Positions 8,967-17,093 of a stretch of 64,000 nucleotides of DNA are shown here, in pieces; the first letter of the stretch is position 1; every line of letters starts with the position of its first letter. Location: positions 1,860,001-1,924,000 of the forward strand of contig NZ_JAYKZX010000003.1 in assembly GCF_035989265.1 (NCBI RefSeq). The letters are read 5' to 3'. The position numbers and the translations under genes are program-made. This stretch comes from Sphingobium sp. HWE2-09. GTDB taxonomy: Bacteria; Pseudomonadota; Alphaproteobacteria; Sphingomonadales; Sphingomonadaceae. Below the pieces are notes generated by a model that was given only the letters and a program-made list of their open reading frames with translations, was not told the origin of the DNA and searched no databases.

Positions 8967-9767
8967 ATGAACCGTCTCGCCCTGATCGCTGCTGCCGTCG
9001 CCATTCTGCCGGTCGGTGCCGCCGTCGCCCAACATGCCGGCCACAACAAAGCGGCAGCCCCAATCGCCGCCGCCGTCGCCGCCCCCAGCCGCACCCCCGC
9101 CAACCTCGCCCGCGACAAATATCGCCATCCTGCCGAGACGCTGACCTTTTTCGGTGTGACACCGAGTCAGACAGTTGTTGAATATGCGCCGAGCGGCGGA
9201 TGGTATTCGGAAATCTTGGCCCCCCTGCTGCGCGCCAAGGGCACATTCTACGCCGTGCAGCCCACTGGCCGCGGGCTGGACGCGTATAAGAGCTTCCTCA
9301 CCGCCAAGCCGACCGTCTACGACAAGGTCAAGCTGGTCGCCTATCCCGAAGAGGTCGGCTCCATTCCAGCAGGCAGCGTCGACACGGTGCTGACGTTCCG
9401 CAATGTCCATAATATGGTGATGGCGGGAACCGAGGCCGCGACTTTCAAGGCGTTTTTCACCATGCTCAAGCCCGGCGGCACACTGGGCGTGGTCGATCAC
9501 CGCTTGCCCGAAGACCGCGACGTCGCGCTGGAAAAGAGCAGCGGTTACCTCAAAGTCTCCACCATTCGCCGCATCGCGCAGGCGGCGGGCTTCGAATATG
9601 TCGGTGCGTCCGAAGTGAACGCCAATCCCAAGGACACGGCCGACTGGGCCAAGGGCGTATGGACCCTGCCCCCGGTTCTGGCGCAGAAGGATGTGGACCG
9701 GGACAAATATCTCGCCATCGGGGAAAGCGACCGGATGACGCTGAAATTCCGCAAGCCACTGAAATAA
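8967..9767 (+). CDS. exported class I methyltransferase-like protein
   Basis: A 266-residue protein with a signal peptide (MNRLALIAAAVAILPVGAA, cleavage near VAQHA) and a methyltransferase-like Rossmann domain. The strand-1 region TPSQTVVEYAPSGGWYSEIL matches the family that is annotated as secreted SAM-dependent methyltransferase; later RNVHNMVM and KPGGTLGVVDHR are in the expected places. A periplasmic methyltransferase would lack SAM supply, so catalysis is uncertain. The start at 8967 is chosen because GAGAGG lies 9 nt upstream; an ATG at 8958 would sit on that site. A perfect hairpin follows at 9788. Confidence 0.8.
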   Translation: MNRLALIAAAVAILPVGAAVAQHAGHNKAAAPIAAAVAAPSRTPANLARDKYRHPAETLTFFGVTPSQTVVEYAPSGGWYSEILAPLLRAKGTFYAVQPTGRGLDAYKSFLTAKPTVYDKVKLVAYPEEVGSIPAGSVDTVLTFRNVHNMVMAGTEAATFKAFFTMLKPGGTLGVVDHRLPEDRDVALEKSSGYLKVSTIRRIAQAAGFEYVGASEVNANPKDTADWAKGVWTLPPVLAQKDVDRDKYLAIGESDRMTLKFRKPLK

Positions 9768-9787
9768 GCATTTGAAATAAGTACTGG

Positions 9788-9813
9788 CCCGGTTGCGTCC
9801 CGACGCAACCGGG
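9788..9813. terminator. perfect stem-loop after the methyltransferase gene
   Basis: CCCGGTTGCGTC (9788-9799) pairs exactly with GACGCAACCGGG (9802-9813) around a two-base gap. There is no T-run, so it is a likely but unproven transcription end between the methyltransferase and the EamA transporter gene, whose GTG start lies 14 nt downstream. Confidence 0.6.
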
Positions 9814-9826
9814 TTAAGGCAGCGGC

Positions 9827-10744
9827 GTGACCGCCCCTGCCCGCCCCCATCGCCCGCTCTTCGCCATCGGGCTACGCCTGATCGCGGTGCTGTGCCTGTC
9901 GGTCATGTTCGTGACCGTGCGGGTGGCCAGCGAACATGGCGTGCATGTCGTCGAATCGCTATTCTACCGACAGTTGCTGGCGCTGCCGATGATCCTGATC
10001 TGGGTCGCGTTGGCAGGCGGCCTGCGCACCGTGCGGACTCGGCGGATCGGCGTACATGCCAGCCGCATGATGCTGGGGCTGACGGGGATGCTGCTCAATT
10101 TCCTGTCCTACATCCTGTTGCCCCCGGCGGAGGCGGCGACGATCGGTTTCACCATGCCGATCTTCGGTACGATATTGTCGGCGCTGATCCTGCGGGAGGC
10201 GACCGGCATCCATCGCTGGGCGGCAGTGCTGGTCGGATTTTTGGGCGTGCTGGTGATCGTGCGGCCGGATGCGGGCCATTTCCCGATGCAGGGCGTCGCG
10301 GTCGCCATCGCCGCCGCGCTGGTCACCGCCAGCGTCAGCCTGGTGCTGCGCGAACTGGGCCGGACCGAAGCGGCCGGCGTCGTCGTCTTCTGGTTCACCG
10401 TCCTGTCGATGATCCCACTGGGTATCGCCATGCCCTTCGTCGCGCAGGCGCATGATGCGCTGACCTGGGGGTTGCTGCTGGTGATCGGCCTGTTCGGCGG
10501 TATCGCGCAACTGTGCCTGACCGCGGCGCTCCGCTGGGCGCCGGTGTCGGTGGTGCTGCCGATGGATTATACGACGATCATCTGGACCACCCTGCTGGGC
10601 GTCGCAATCGGCGAGAATTGGCCGATGGCGACGACCTGGGCAGGCGCTGCTCTGATCGTCGCCAGCGGCCTTTATATCGCCTGGCGCGAACATGTCCGCG
10701 CCAGGCGTCCGGTCGTCAGTTCAGCAGTTCCGCCTCAAGGCTGA
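9827..10744 (+). CDS. EamA (DMT superfamily) transporter
   Basis: A 305-residue inner-membrane protein with ten predicted helices arranged as two EamA repeats (first about residues 10-140, second about 155-290), typical of small-metabolite exporters of the drug/metabolite transporter superfamily. It starts with GTG at 9827. The second repeat carries the usual AxRWAPVSVVLPMDYT..I-W segment. Substrate unknown. Its last 29 bases overlap the convergent osmC-like gene. Confidence 0.85.
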   Translation: MTAPARPHRPLFAIGLRLIAVLCLSVMFVTVRVASEHGVHVVESLFYRQLLALPMILIWVALAGGLRTVRTRRIGVHASRMMLGLTGMLLNFLSYILLPPAEAATIGFTMPIFGTILSALILREATGIHRWAAVLVGFLGVLVIVRPDAGHFPMQGVAVAIAAALVTASVSLVLRELGRTEAAGVVVFWFTVLSMIPLGIAMPFVAQAHDALTWGLLLVIGLFGGIAQLCLTAALRWAPVSVVLPMDYTTIIWTTLLGVAIGENWPMATTWAGAALIVASGLYIAWREHVRARRPVVSSAVPPQG

Positions 10745-11147
10745 TATCGGCCTTCAGCAATTTGGAAATCGGGCAATTGGCTTTCGCCTTGCCCGCCAGA
10801 TCCTGAAACGTCGCGTCGTCGGTGCCGGGGATGGTCGCTTTCAGCGTCAGCTTGCTGGCGGTCACGGCAAAGCCGTCATCCTGTTTTTCCAGCGTCACGA
10901 CGGCGGTCGTTTCCATCTTCTCCGCCGTCAGCCCCGCTTCGCCCAGGATCAGCGAGAGCGCCATGGTGAAGCAGGAGGCATGGGCGGCGGCGATCAGTTC
11001 TTCCGGATTGCTGCCCGGCTGCCCTTCGAACCGGGTGGCGAAGCCATAGGGATAGGCGTCCAGCGCGCCGCTCTGGGTCGAAATCGCGCCCTTCCCGTCC
11101 TTCAGGCCGCCGGTCCAGACGGCCGAACCGCTGCGATTGATTTTCAT
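10716..11147 (-). CDS. osmC: OsmC-family organic hydroperoxide reductase
   Basis: A 143-residue thiol peroxidase of the OsmC/Ohr superfamily, which reduces organic hydroperoxides with two cysteines. Both are present: Cys59 in AAHASCFTMAL and Cys124 in KANCPIS. The start MKINRSGSAVWTGG and the N-terminal strands (GALDAYPYGFATRFEG) match OsmC better than Ohr. The end overlaps the EamA gene on the other strand. The divergent PRC-barrel gene starts 103 bp away, so 11148-11249 should hold both promoters; a shared stress control is possible. Confidence 0.9.
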   Translation of the reverse strand: MKINRSGSAVWTGGLKDGKGAISTQSGALDAYPYGFATRFEGQPGSNPEELIAAAHASCFTMALSLILGEAGLTAEKMETTAVVTLEKQDDGFAVTASKLTLKATIPGTDDATFQDLAGKAKANCPISKLLKADISLEAELLN

Positions 11148-11249
11148 GGCTATTGCTCCCGATGATGATGCGTTGTGATGCGCCGGAGGAACCCCGCCGG
11201 GTTCCCCATGGTTGCACAGCATAGCTGCATTTTTCACAGGAGCATGACA

Positions 11250-11615
11250 ATGTCTGACCCCAGCATGGAAAATCATGGTGCGCTGATCGCGTCCGACCGG
11301 GTAGAAGGCACCGCCGTCTATAATCGGCAGGGCGATCATCTGGGCAAGATCGCCAACTTCATGGTGGACAAGGTAAGCGGGCAGGTCCGCTATGCGGTGC
11401 TGTCCTTCGGCGGGTTTCTGGGCATCGGCAATGACCATTATCCGCTGCCCTGGTCGATGCTAAACTACGACACCGAACAAGGCGGCTATGTCATCGACCT
11501 CGACAAGGCAGTGCTGGACAATGCGCCCCATTATGCGGGCGAACAACGGCCCGACTATGACGATGGCTATGGCCGCAACGTGTACCAATATTATGGGATG
11601 ATCTATCACTGGTAA
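11250..11615 (+). CDS. PRC-barrel domain protein
   Basis: A 121-residue soluble protein with one PRC-barrel domain (residues about 8-80; ALIASDRVEGTAVYNRQGDH and GQVRYAVLSFGGFLG are diagnostic). PRC barrels occur in RNA processing and photosynthetic reaction-centre proteins; the small stand-alone form common in alphaproteobacteria is of unknown role and often stress-linked. AGGAG at 11238-11242 supports the ATG at 11250 over those upstream. The C-terminal tail is rich in Tyr and Asp. Confidence 0.85.
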   Translation: MSDPSMENHGALIASDRVEGTAVYNRQGDHLGKIANFMVDKVSGQVRYAVLSFGGFLGIGNDHYPLPWSMLNYDTEQGGYVIDLDKAVLDNAPHYAGEQRPDYDDGYGRNVYQYYGMIYHW

Positions 11616-11792
11616 CCGGCCTGCATGGTCAGCCGAGCGGCTGGTCTGGCATCGTGCCGGTCCGGCCGCTTTGGCGTTGACGAAACGACTTTCCGGTTGC
11701 CTAGATTTCACCACAATTCATCGCTTGGTCATTGTCTACCAGATAAATAGAATTACTGTGTAAGGCTCGATAGCGAGGATGAGGACCAGACC

Positions 11793-12461
11793 ATGGAGCG
11801 ATTCGGTTTTTCGGGTGACACGCGCCAGCCGGTCGTTTTGACCATCCCCGGCCTCAACAATAGCGGGCCGGGCCACTGGCAGACATTATGGGAAGACACG
11901 CGCGGCGATTGCGAAAGAGTCGATCTGGGCAGTTGGGCCAGCCCCAATCGCAACGCCTGGGTCACGCGGCTGGACAGTGCGATCCGCGAAGCCAATGCGC
12001 CCGTCATCCTGGCGGCGCACAGTCTGGGTTGCATGGCCGTCGCCTGGTGGGGGGCATTGCAGAGCCAAGCCTATGGCTGGCCGGTGACCGGCGCGCTGCT
12101 GGTGGCGCCACCCGATTGCGACCGGATGGAAACGCCCGAGACGATCGGCGGCTTTGGTCCCACGCCGCGCGCGCAACTGCCCTTCCCCTCGATCATCGTC
12201 GCCAGCCGCGACGATCCCTATATCTTCTTCGAACGCGCCCATAGCGTCGGCAAATATTGGGGCAGCCAGTTCGTCGATGCGGGCTATGCCGGGCATATCA
12301 ACGCGGATTCAGGCCTTGGCGATTGGCAGTTCGGCCAGACGCTGCTGGAACGACTGATCGACAATGCGCAGGAACAGGCGTCGGCCATGCGCCAGATGCG
12401 CCCGGCCCTCCCCATGGCGCAGCAGGACCGCCAGATCGGCGCCCCCGCACTTTATCCTTGA
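11793..12461 (+). CDS. RBBP9/YdeN-family serine hydrolase
   Basis: A 222-residue alpha/beta hydrolase of the RBBP9/YdeN family. Visible features are the oxyanion strand PVVLTIPGLNNSGPGHWQ, the nucleophile motif AAHSLGCMA (Ser in G/H-x-S-x-G form), the acid in VASRDDPY, and the His in AGHINADSG. These enzymes are small serine hydrolases with unknown natural substrates. GAGGATGAGGACC precedes the ATG. The C-terminal 35 residues beyond the hydrolase core are Gln/Met-rich and probably disordered. Confidence 0.88.
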   Translation: MERFGFSGDTRQPVVLTIPGLNNSGPGHWQTLWEDTRGDCERVDLGSWASPNRNAWVTRLDSAIREANAPVILAAHSLGCMAVAWWGALQSQAYGWPVTGALLVAPPDCDRMETPETIGGFGPTPRAQLPFPSIIVASRDDPYIFFERAHSVGKYWGSQFVDAGYAGHINADSGLGDWQFGQTLLERLIDNAQEQASAMRQMRPALPMAQQDRQIGAPALYP

Positions 12462-12563
12462 AGGCTCACCCCGAGGGGCGCGACAAGACAAACTTGCGCG
12501 CCCCTTATATTTGCTTTTTTGTCTATCTTTGGAGTTGAGATACTAAGCGGGAAAGAGGTGTCC

Positions 12564-12749
12564 ATGAGCGAACATAAACCGATCGATCTGCGTCCTATTC
12601 GGGAAGGCCAGCGCGCCGACATCGCCGCCAGCATCGACAAGGTGCGCGGCGTTTTGGAGGCGCTGCGCTTCGGATCGATCACGCTGACCGTCCATGACGC
12701 GCGCGTGGTGCAGATCGACGTGACGGAAAAGACGCGCTTGACGGGCTGA
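12564..12749 (+). CDS. YezD/DUF2292 small protein
   Basis: A 61-residue protein matching the YezD (DUF2292) family, best seen in LEALRFGSITLTVHDARVVQ and the basic end QIDVTEKTRL. Family members are often near sulfur-assimilation genes and respond to sulfur limitation, but the biochemical role is unknown. GAAAGAGGTG precedes the ATG at 12564. It lies 152 bp upstream of a TonB-dependent receptor, with a structured leader between, which suggests the receptor imports a sulfur source. That last link is inference. Confidence 0.8.
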   Translation: MSEHKPIDLRPIREGQRADIAASIDKVRGVLEALRFGSITLTVHDARVVQIDVTEKTRLTG

Positions 12750-12771
12750 AGACGGCCGGGGGCATAGGTTC

Positions 12772-12826
12772 GGGTCGGGCACGACCCATGCGGCGGGGGG
12801 TGAGCCGCATCATTAGCATCACCCCC
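12772..12826 (+). promoter_or_regulatory. predicted hairpin plus H-type pseudoknot leader (candidate riboswitch)
   Basis: A 6-bp hairpin (12772-12777 with 12782-12787, loop GGCA) is followed without a gap by a 7-bp stem ATGCGGC/GCCGCAT (12788-12794 with 12804-12810). The loop of that stem, GGGGGTGA (12796-12803), is exactly complementary to TCACCCCC at 12819-12826. Folding gives an H-type pseudoknot with a 1-nt loop 1 and an 8-nt loop 3. It sits 76 nt before the receptor start. I do not recognise a known riboswitch consensus in it. Confidence 0.5.
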
Positions 12827-12901
12827 AGAAGACATCGGCCGACCGGGCGACCGGAAAGGCCGCAATCACATCACCGGACATTCGGATAAAAGGGGAATAT
12901 C

Positions 12902-15358
12902 ATGATTGCGCGTTTCCTGTTGCTCGCCAGTGTGGCGGGCGCTTCTTTCATCACGCCCAGCGCCTTTGCGCAGGATGCGGCCCCGGCCGCCCCGCAGGAT
13001 GCCGAACAGGCCAATGTGCGCGGCGACGTGATCGTCGTCACAGCGCGCCGCCGCCAGGAAACCGCCCAGGAAGTGCCGTTGGCGATCTCCGTCGTGCGTG
13101 GCGACAGCATCGAGGCGACCGGCAATTTCAACATCGTGAAATTGCAGCAGCTGGCGCCCACGCTTCAGGTCTACACCACCAACCCGCGCAACACGTCGGT
13201 CAACATCCGTGGCCTGGGCGTGCCGTTCGGCCTGACCAGTGACGGCTTCGAACAGGGCGTCGGCATTTATGTGGACGACGTCTATAACAGCCGTGTCGCC
13301 GCTGCGACCTTCGACTTTCTGGATGTGGCGCAGGTGGAAGTGCTGCGCGGGCCGCAGGGCACGCTCTATGGCAAGAACACGACGGCGGGCGCGATCAACA
13401 TCACGACCAACCAGCCGACCTTCGATTTCGAAGGGCGCGCGGAACTGACCGTCGGCAACCTGAACCTCAAGCAGGCGAAGGCCGCCATTTCCGGCCCGCT
13501 GTCGGACAAGATCGCCGCGCGCGTCGCCATTGCCTCGACTAGCCGTCGCGGCACGCTCTACAATGTGACGAGCCGCCGCTGGATCAACGAGCAGGACAAT
13601 CTGGGCATTCGTGGGCAGTTGCTGTTCAAGCCCAATGACGATTTCAGCGTCACTTTGTCGGGCGATTACAGCAAGCAGGATCCGGAATGCTGCGGCACGA
13701 CCTTTGTGCGCGTGGGCAAGACGCAACGTGCGCTCAACCGGCAATATGACGCTCTGGTCGCCGCGATCAATGCCGCCAATCCGGGTCGCAATTATGCGAC
13801 GCCCAGCACCAATCCCTATGACCGGCTGAGCGACCTGGATTCCAACTTGAACGCGGGCAACAAGATCGGCGGCGTGTCCGCCAAGGTGAAGTGGGATGTC
13901 GGCCCCGGCACGCTGACGTCGGTCACCGCCTGGCGCTTCTGGGACTGGAAGCCGGAAAACGACCGCGACTTCACCGGCCTGTCGATCGTCGCCAAGTCGC
14001 AGAACCCGTCGCAGCAGGACCAGTATAGCCAGGAATTCCGCTATAATTATGACAGCGAGAAGATCGACTTCGTGGTTGGCCTGTTCGGCTTCAAGCAGCG
14101 GATCGACACGCAGGGCACCGAGCAGCAGGGCGCTGACGCCAGCCGCTGGAGCCTGACCGGCGCACAGGCGAGCAATCCCAGCATTCTCCAAGGTCTGACC
14201 GCCAGCAACACGCAATTTTTGAAGAGCACCAGCGCCGCTTTGTTCGGCCAGTTGAGCTGGAAAGTGACGGACGCACTGACCATCCAGCCGGGCGTGCGCC
14301 TGAATTACGACAAGAAGTCGGGCTTTTACGAACGGATCGTGACCAACGGCCAGGGTCAGGTGATCAGTTGCACGCCCACCCCGGCGGCCGGATCGGTGCT
14401 GGCGGCGCAGTGCGGCGTCTATCAGCCCCAGATCAGCGCGCCGTCCGACAGCGCGTGGAACTTCACCTACGACTTCAACGTCAATTATAAGGTCGCACGC
14501 GACGTGCTGGCCTATGCCACCTATGCCAAGAGCTTCAAGACGCTGGGCATCAACCAGAACGGCCTGCCGCTCAACGCCGACAATACGGTCAATTACGATG
14601 CGGGTACGGTGAAGCCGGAAGGCGTGCATCATTATGAGATCGGCCTGAAGACCCAGTTCTGGGATCGCCGGGCGACCTTCAACCTGTCGGCCTTCCGCAC
14701 CGACATCAAGAATTTCCAGGCGACGGTGAATGGCGGCCAGTTCGGCACGGTGCGCGGTTACCTGGCGAACGCGGAAAAGGTGCGGTCGCAAGGGATCGAG
14801 GCGGACTTCAAGATCGTCGCCAGCGACCGCTTCACCGCTTATGCCAACGGCGCCTATACCGACGCTCAATATAAGAAATTCACCAACGCGCCCTGCCCGC
14901 CCGAACTGTCGGGCGGCACGTTGCAGCCCGCCAATCAGGCGGCGGATTATTCGCAGCCCGGCGTGCCGGGTGCGCTCAGCCCGCGCCAGTGCGACATTTC
15001 CGGCCAGGATTTGCCTGGCGTGTCGAAATGGGCCTTCTCCTACGGCGCGGAATATAACATTCCGGTCACGCTGCTGGCGAAGGAAGGCCAGGTCTATGTC
15101 GGCGTCGATGGCAATTACCGGTCGCATTGGAACAGCAATGCGTCGCCATCCATCTATACCGAGGTGAAGGGCTATGCGCTGACCAACTTCCGCGCGGGCT
15201 TCCGCGGCGAAGGCTTCGATGTGTTCGGCTGGGTCCGCAACGCGTTCGACGTGAACTATATCGAAAATCTGCAGGTCGCGCCGGGCAATACCGGCCTGAT
15301 CGCAGGCCAGGTCGGCGATCCGCAGACCTGGGGCGGCACGATCAAATTCTCCTTCTGA
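12902..15358 (+). CDS. TonB-dependent outer-membrane receptor
   Basis: An 818-residue TonB-dependent receptor. Signal peptide MIARFLLLASVAGASFITPS is cut near AFAQ; the TonB-box region is DVIVVTARRRQE; the plug domain (about residues 55-165) has VNIRGLGVPFG and VEVLRGPQGTLYGKNTTAGA; the 22-strand barrel follows and ends in the outer-membrane signature GGTIKFSF. It imports an unknown ligand using TonB energy. It resembles the large sphingomonad receptor group rather than siderophore receptors, because the ligand-specific loops are unlike those of FhuA types. Context (YezD gene, structured leader) hints at a sulfur compound. AAAAGGGGAATATC precedes the ATG. Confidence 0.93.
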   Translation: MIARFLLLASVAGASFITPSAFAQDAAPAAPQDAEQANVRGDVIVVTARRRQETAQEVPLAISVVRGDSIEATGNFNIVKLQQLAPTLQVYTTNPRNTSVNIRGLGVPFGLTSDGFEQGVGIYVDDVYNSRVAAATFDFLDVAQVEVLRGPQGTLYGKNTTAGAINITTNQPTFDFEGRAELTVGNLNLKQAKAAISGPLSDKIAARVAIASTSRRGTLYNVTSRRWINEQDNLGIRGQLLFKPNDDFSVTLSGDYSKQDPECCGTTFVRVGKTQRALNRQYDALVAAINAANPGRNYATPSTNPYDRLSDLDSNLNAGNKIGGVSAKVKWDVGPGTLTSVTAWRFWDWKPENDRDFTGLSIVAKSQNPSQQDQYSQEFRYNYDSEKIDFVVGLFGFKQRIDTQGTEQQGADASRWSLTGAQASNPSILQGLTASNTQFLKSTSAALFGQLSWKVTDALTIQPGVRLNYDKKSGFYERIVTNGQGQVISCTPTPAAGSVLAAQCGVYQPQISAPSDSAWNFTYDFNVNYKVARDVLAYATYAKSFKTLGINQNGLPLNADNTVNYDAGTVKPEGVHHYEIGLKTQFWDRRATFNLSAFRTDIKNFQATVNGGQFGTVRGYLANAEKVRSQGIEADFKIVASDRFTAYANGAYTDAQYKKFTNAPCPPELSGGTLQPANQAADYSQPGVPGALSPRQCDISGQDLPGVSKWAFSYGAEYNIPVTLLAKEGQVYVGVDGNYRSHWNSNASPSIYTEVKGYALTNFRAGFRGEGFDVFGWVRNAFDVNYIENLQVAPGNTGLIAGQVGDPQTWGGTIKFSF

Positions 15359-15447
15359 TGCGATCGTGACGGGCCGGGGCGGCGCACCATGCCGCCCCGG
15401 CCCGTCCGGCATTTGCGACTCGCGGCGCGCTACGGTAGAGCGCGTCC

Positions 15448-16320
15448 ATGTCCACGACCTTCACGCTCGACACCGCGACCAGCCGCGCCAATCCCACCCC
15501 AGCGCCGATGAAGCGCCTGACCGTGCCCGCCATCCAGCGGCGCAAGTTCGAGGGGAAGACCAGCGAGCCGCTGGTGATGCTGACTGCCTATACCGCGCGG
15601 CAGGCGCAGTTGCTCGATCCCCATTGCGACATGCTGCTGGTGGGCGATTCGCTGGGCCAGGTCATTTACGGCCTGCCCTCTACGCTGGCCGTCACGCTCG
15701 ACATGATGATCGCCCATGGCGCGGCGGTGGTGCGCGGCAGCTATCACAGCGTCGTGCTGGTCGACATGCCGTTCGGCAGCTATGAATCCTCGCCGCAGCA
15801 GGCCTTTGCCAGCGCCAGCCGGGTGATGGCGGAAACCGGCTGCGCTGCCGTCAAGCTGGAGGGGGGCGAAGCCATGGCGGAAACGATCGCCTTCCTAAGC
15901 CAGCGCGGCATCCCGGTGATGGCACATATCGGCCTGACCCCGCAGGCGGTGAACGCGCTGGGCGGCTATGGCGCGCGCGGCAAAAGCCAGCAGGAGCATG
16001 CCAAGATCATGGCCGACGCCCGTGCCGTCGCCAATGCGGGCGCCTTCGCGATGGTGCTGGAGGGGGTGATGGAGGATCTCGCCATCGCCATCACCGACAG
16101 CGTGGATGTGCCCGTCATCGGCATCGGCGCGTCGGCCCATTGCGACGGGCAGGTGCTGGTGACCGAAGACATGTTGGGCATGTTCGACCGGGTGCCGCGC
16201 TTCGTCAAACGCTATGAAAATATCGCCGAAACCATCGATGGCGCTGCCGCGCGTTACGCCGCTGAAGTACGGACTCGCAGCTTTCCCACCGTCGATCAGG
16301 TGTACCGTCCCAAAATTTGA
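15448..16320 (+). CDS. panB: 3-methyl-2-oxobutanoate hydroxymethyltransferase
   Basis: PanB transfers a hydroxymethyl group from methylenetetrahydrofolate to 2-oxoisovalerate to make ketopantoate, the first step of pantothenate and CoA synthesis. Diagnostic segments are [28 protein letters not shown] (Mg2+ ligand Asp), [32 protein letters not shown] and [19 protein letters not shown]. The length is 290 residues against about 265 in E. coli; the first 20 residues are extra, and ATG 15508 (MKRLTVPAI) may be the true start. The partner panC is not adjacent. Confidence 0.95.
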   Translation: MSTTFTLDTATSRANPTPAPMKRLTVPAIQRRKFEGKTSEPLVMLTAYTARQAQLLDPHCDMLLVGDSLGQVIYGLPSTLAVTLDMMIAHGAAVVRGSYHSVVLVDMPFGSYESSPQQAFASASRVMAETGCAAVKLEGGEAMAETIAFLSQRGIPVMAHIGLTPQAVNALGGYGARGKSQQEHAKIMADARAVANAGAFAMVLEGVMEDLAIAITDSVDVPVIGIGASAHCDGQVLVTEDMLGMFDRVPRFVKRYENIAETIDGAAARYAAEVRTRSFPTVDQVYRPKI

Positions 16321-16394
16321 TTTGCCTGTGGCATAAGCACCGCTATTGATCGCCCCTTCCGGCACCGTTGCTGGTCCATTTCTCGGAGAATATC

Positions 16395-17093
16395 GTGGCC
16401 CTGACGCCGCAAAATAGTGAAGCCTTCATGCGAGAGGTCGATGATGCCGTCCGTCAGGACCGGCTTTTGACCTTCTGGGAACGCTATGGCCGCTGGATTC
16501 TGGTGGCCGTGGTCGTCGGCCTGGTCGCCTTTGGCGGTTGGCTCTACTGGCAGCATTATAGCAAGACGCAGGCCGAAGCCGTGTCCGAGCAGATGGACAG
16601 CGTGCTGAGCGCGGCATCGGGCGGCGCAGCCCCCGACGCCAAGGAGCTCGACGCACTGACCAAGGCGAGCCAGCCGGGCTATCGCGCATCCGCGCTGCTG
16701 GTGCAGGCGGGCGTGGCATCGCGCAAGGGCGATACGAAGGGCGCGGTCGCCCTCTATGCCGCCATGGCCGCCGACACGAAGTTGGACCAGCCCTATCGCG
16801 ACCTGGCGCTGATCCGCCAGACTGCGCTGGAGTTTGAAAGCCTCAAGCCCCAGCAGGTGGTCGACCGGCTAAAGCCGCTGGCGATCGAGGGCGCGCCATG
16901 GTTCGGCAGCGCCGGTGAACTGGTCGCCATCGCCTATATGAAGATGGGCAAGACCGATCTGGCAGGGCCGATGTTCGCAGCGATGGCGAAGGACGTGAAC
17001 GTCCCGCAATCGATCCGTTCACGCGCGCGTCAGATGGCAGGATTAATGGGAATCGACGCGGTCGAGATTCCGGCCGAGGCGAGCGAAGGATGA
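16395..17093 (+). CDS. YfgM-like membrane-anchored TPR protein
   Basis: A 232-residue protein with a cytoplasmic N-terminus (VALTPQNSEAFMREVDDAV), one membrane anchor (WILVAVVVGLVAFGGWLYW, residues about 35-53) and a periplasmic tetratricopeptide-like helical domain. YfgM works with SecYEG and PpiD as an ancillary subunit that hands over periplasmic proteins. The GTG at 16395 is chosen because GGAGAATATC precedes it and homologues begin ALTPQN; an ATG at 16368 is in frame. The stop overlaps the bamB start by ATGA, matching the conserved yfgM-bamB-der order. Confidence 0.88.
   Translation: MALTPQNSEAFMREVDDAVRQDRLLTFWERYGRWILVAVVVGLVAFGGWLYWQHYSKTQAEAVSEQMDSVLSAASGGAAPDAKELDALTKASQPGYRASALLVQAGVASRKGDTKGAVALYAAMAADTKLDQPYRDLALIRQTALEFESLKPQQVVDRLKPLAIEGAPWFGSAGELVAIAYMKMGKTDLAGPMFAAMAKDVNVPQSIRSRARQMAGLMGIDAVEIPAEASEG

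Noticed and set aside
12772..12826. Calling the leader a SAM-II riboswitch
   Set aside because: The stems are G/C-rich and differ from the SAM-II consensus as I know it. Only a generic pseudoknot claim is kept.
12866..15412. An 848-residue open frame on the minus strand across the TonB receptor
   Set aside because: It is the antisense shadow of a high-GC receptor gene; the translation is Arg/Gly/His-rich without domains and the plus-strand receptor has full signal, plug and barrel features. The same reasoning removes the large antisense frames at 7154-8752, 18503-20155, 22963-24798 and 32646-33965.
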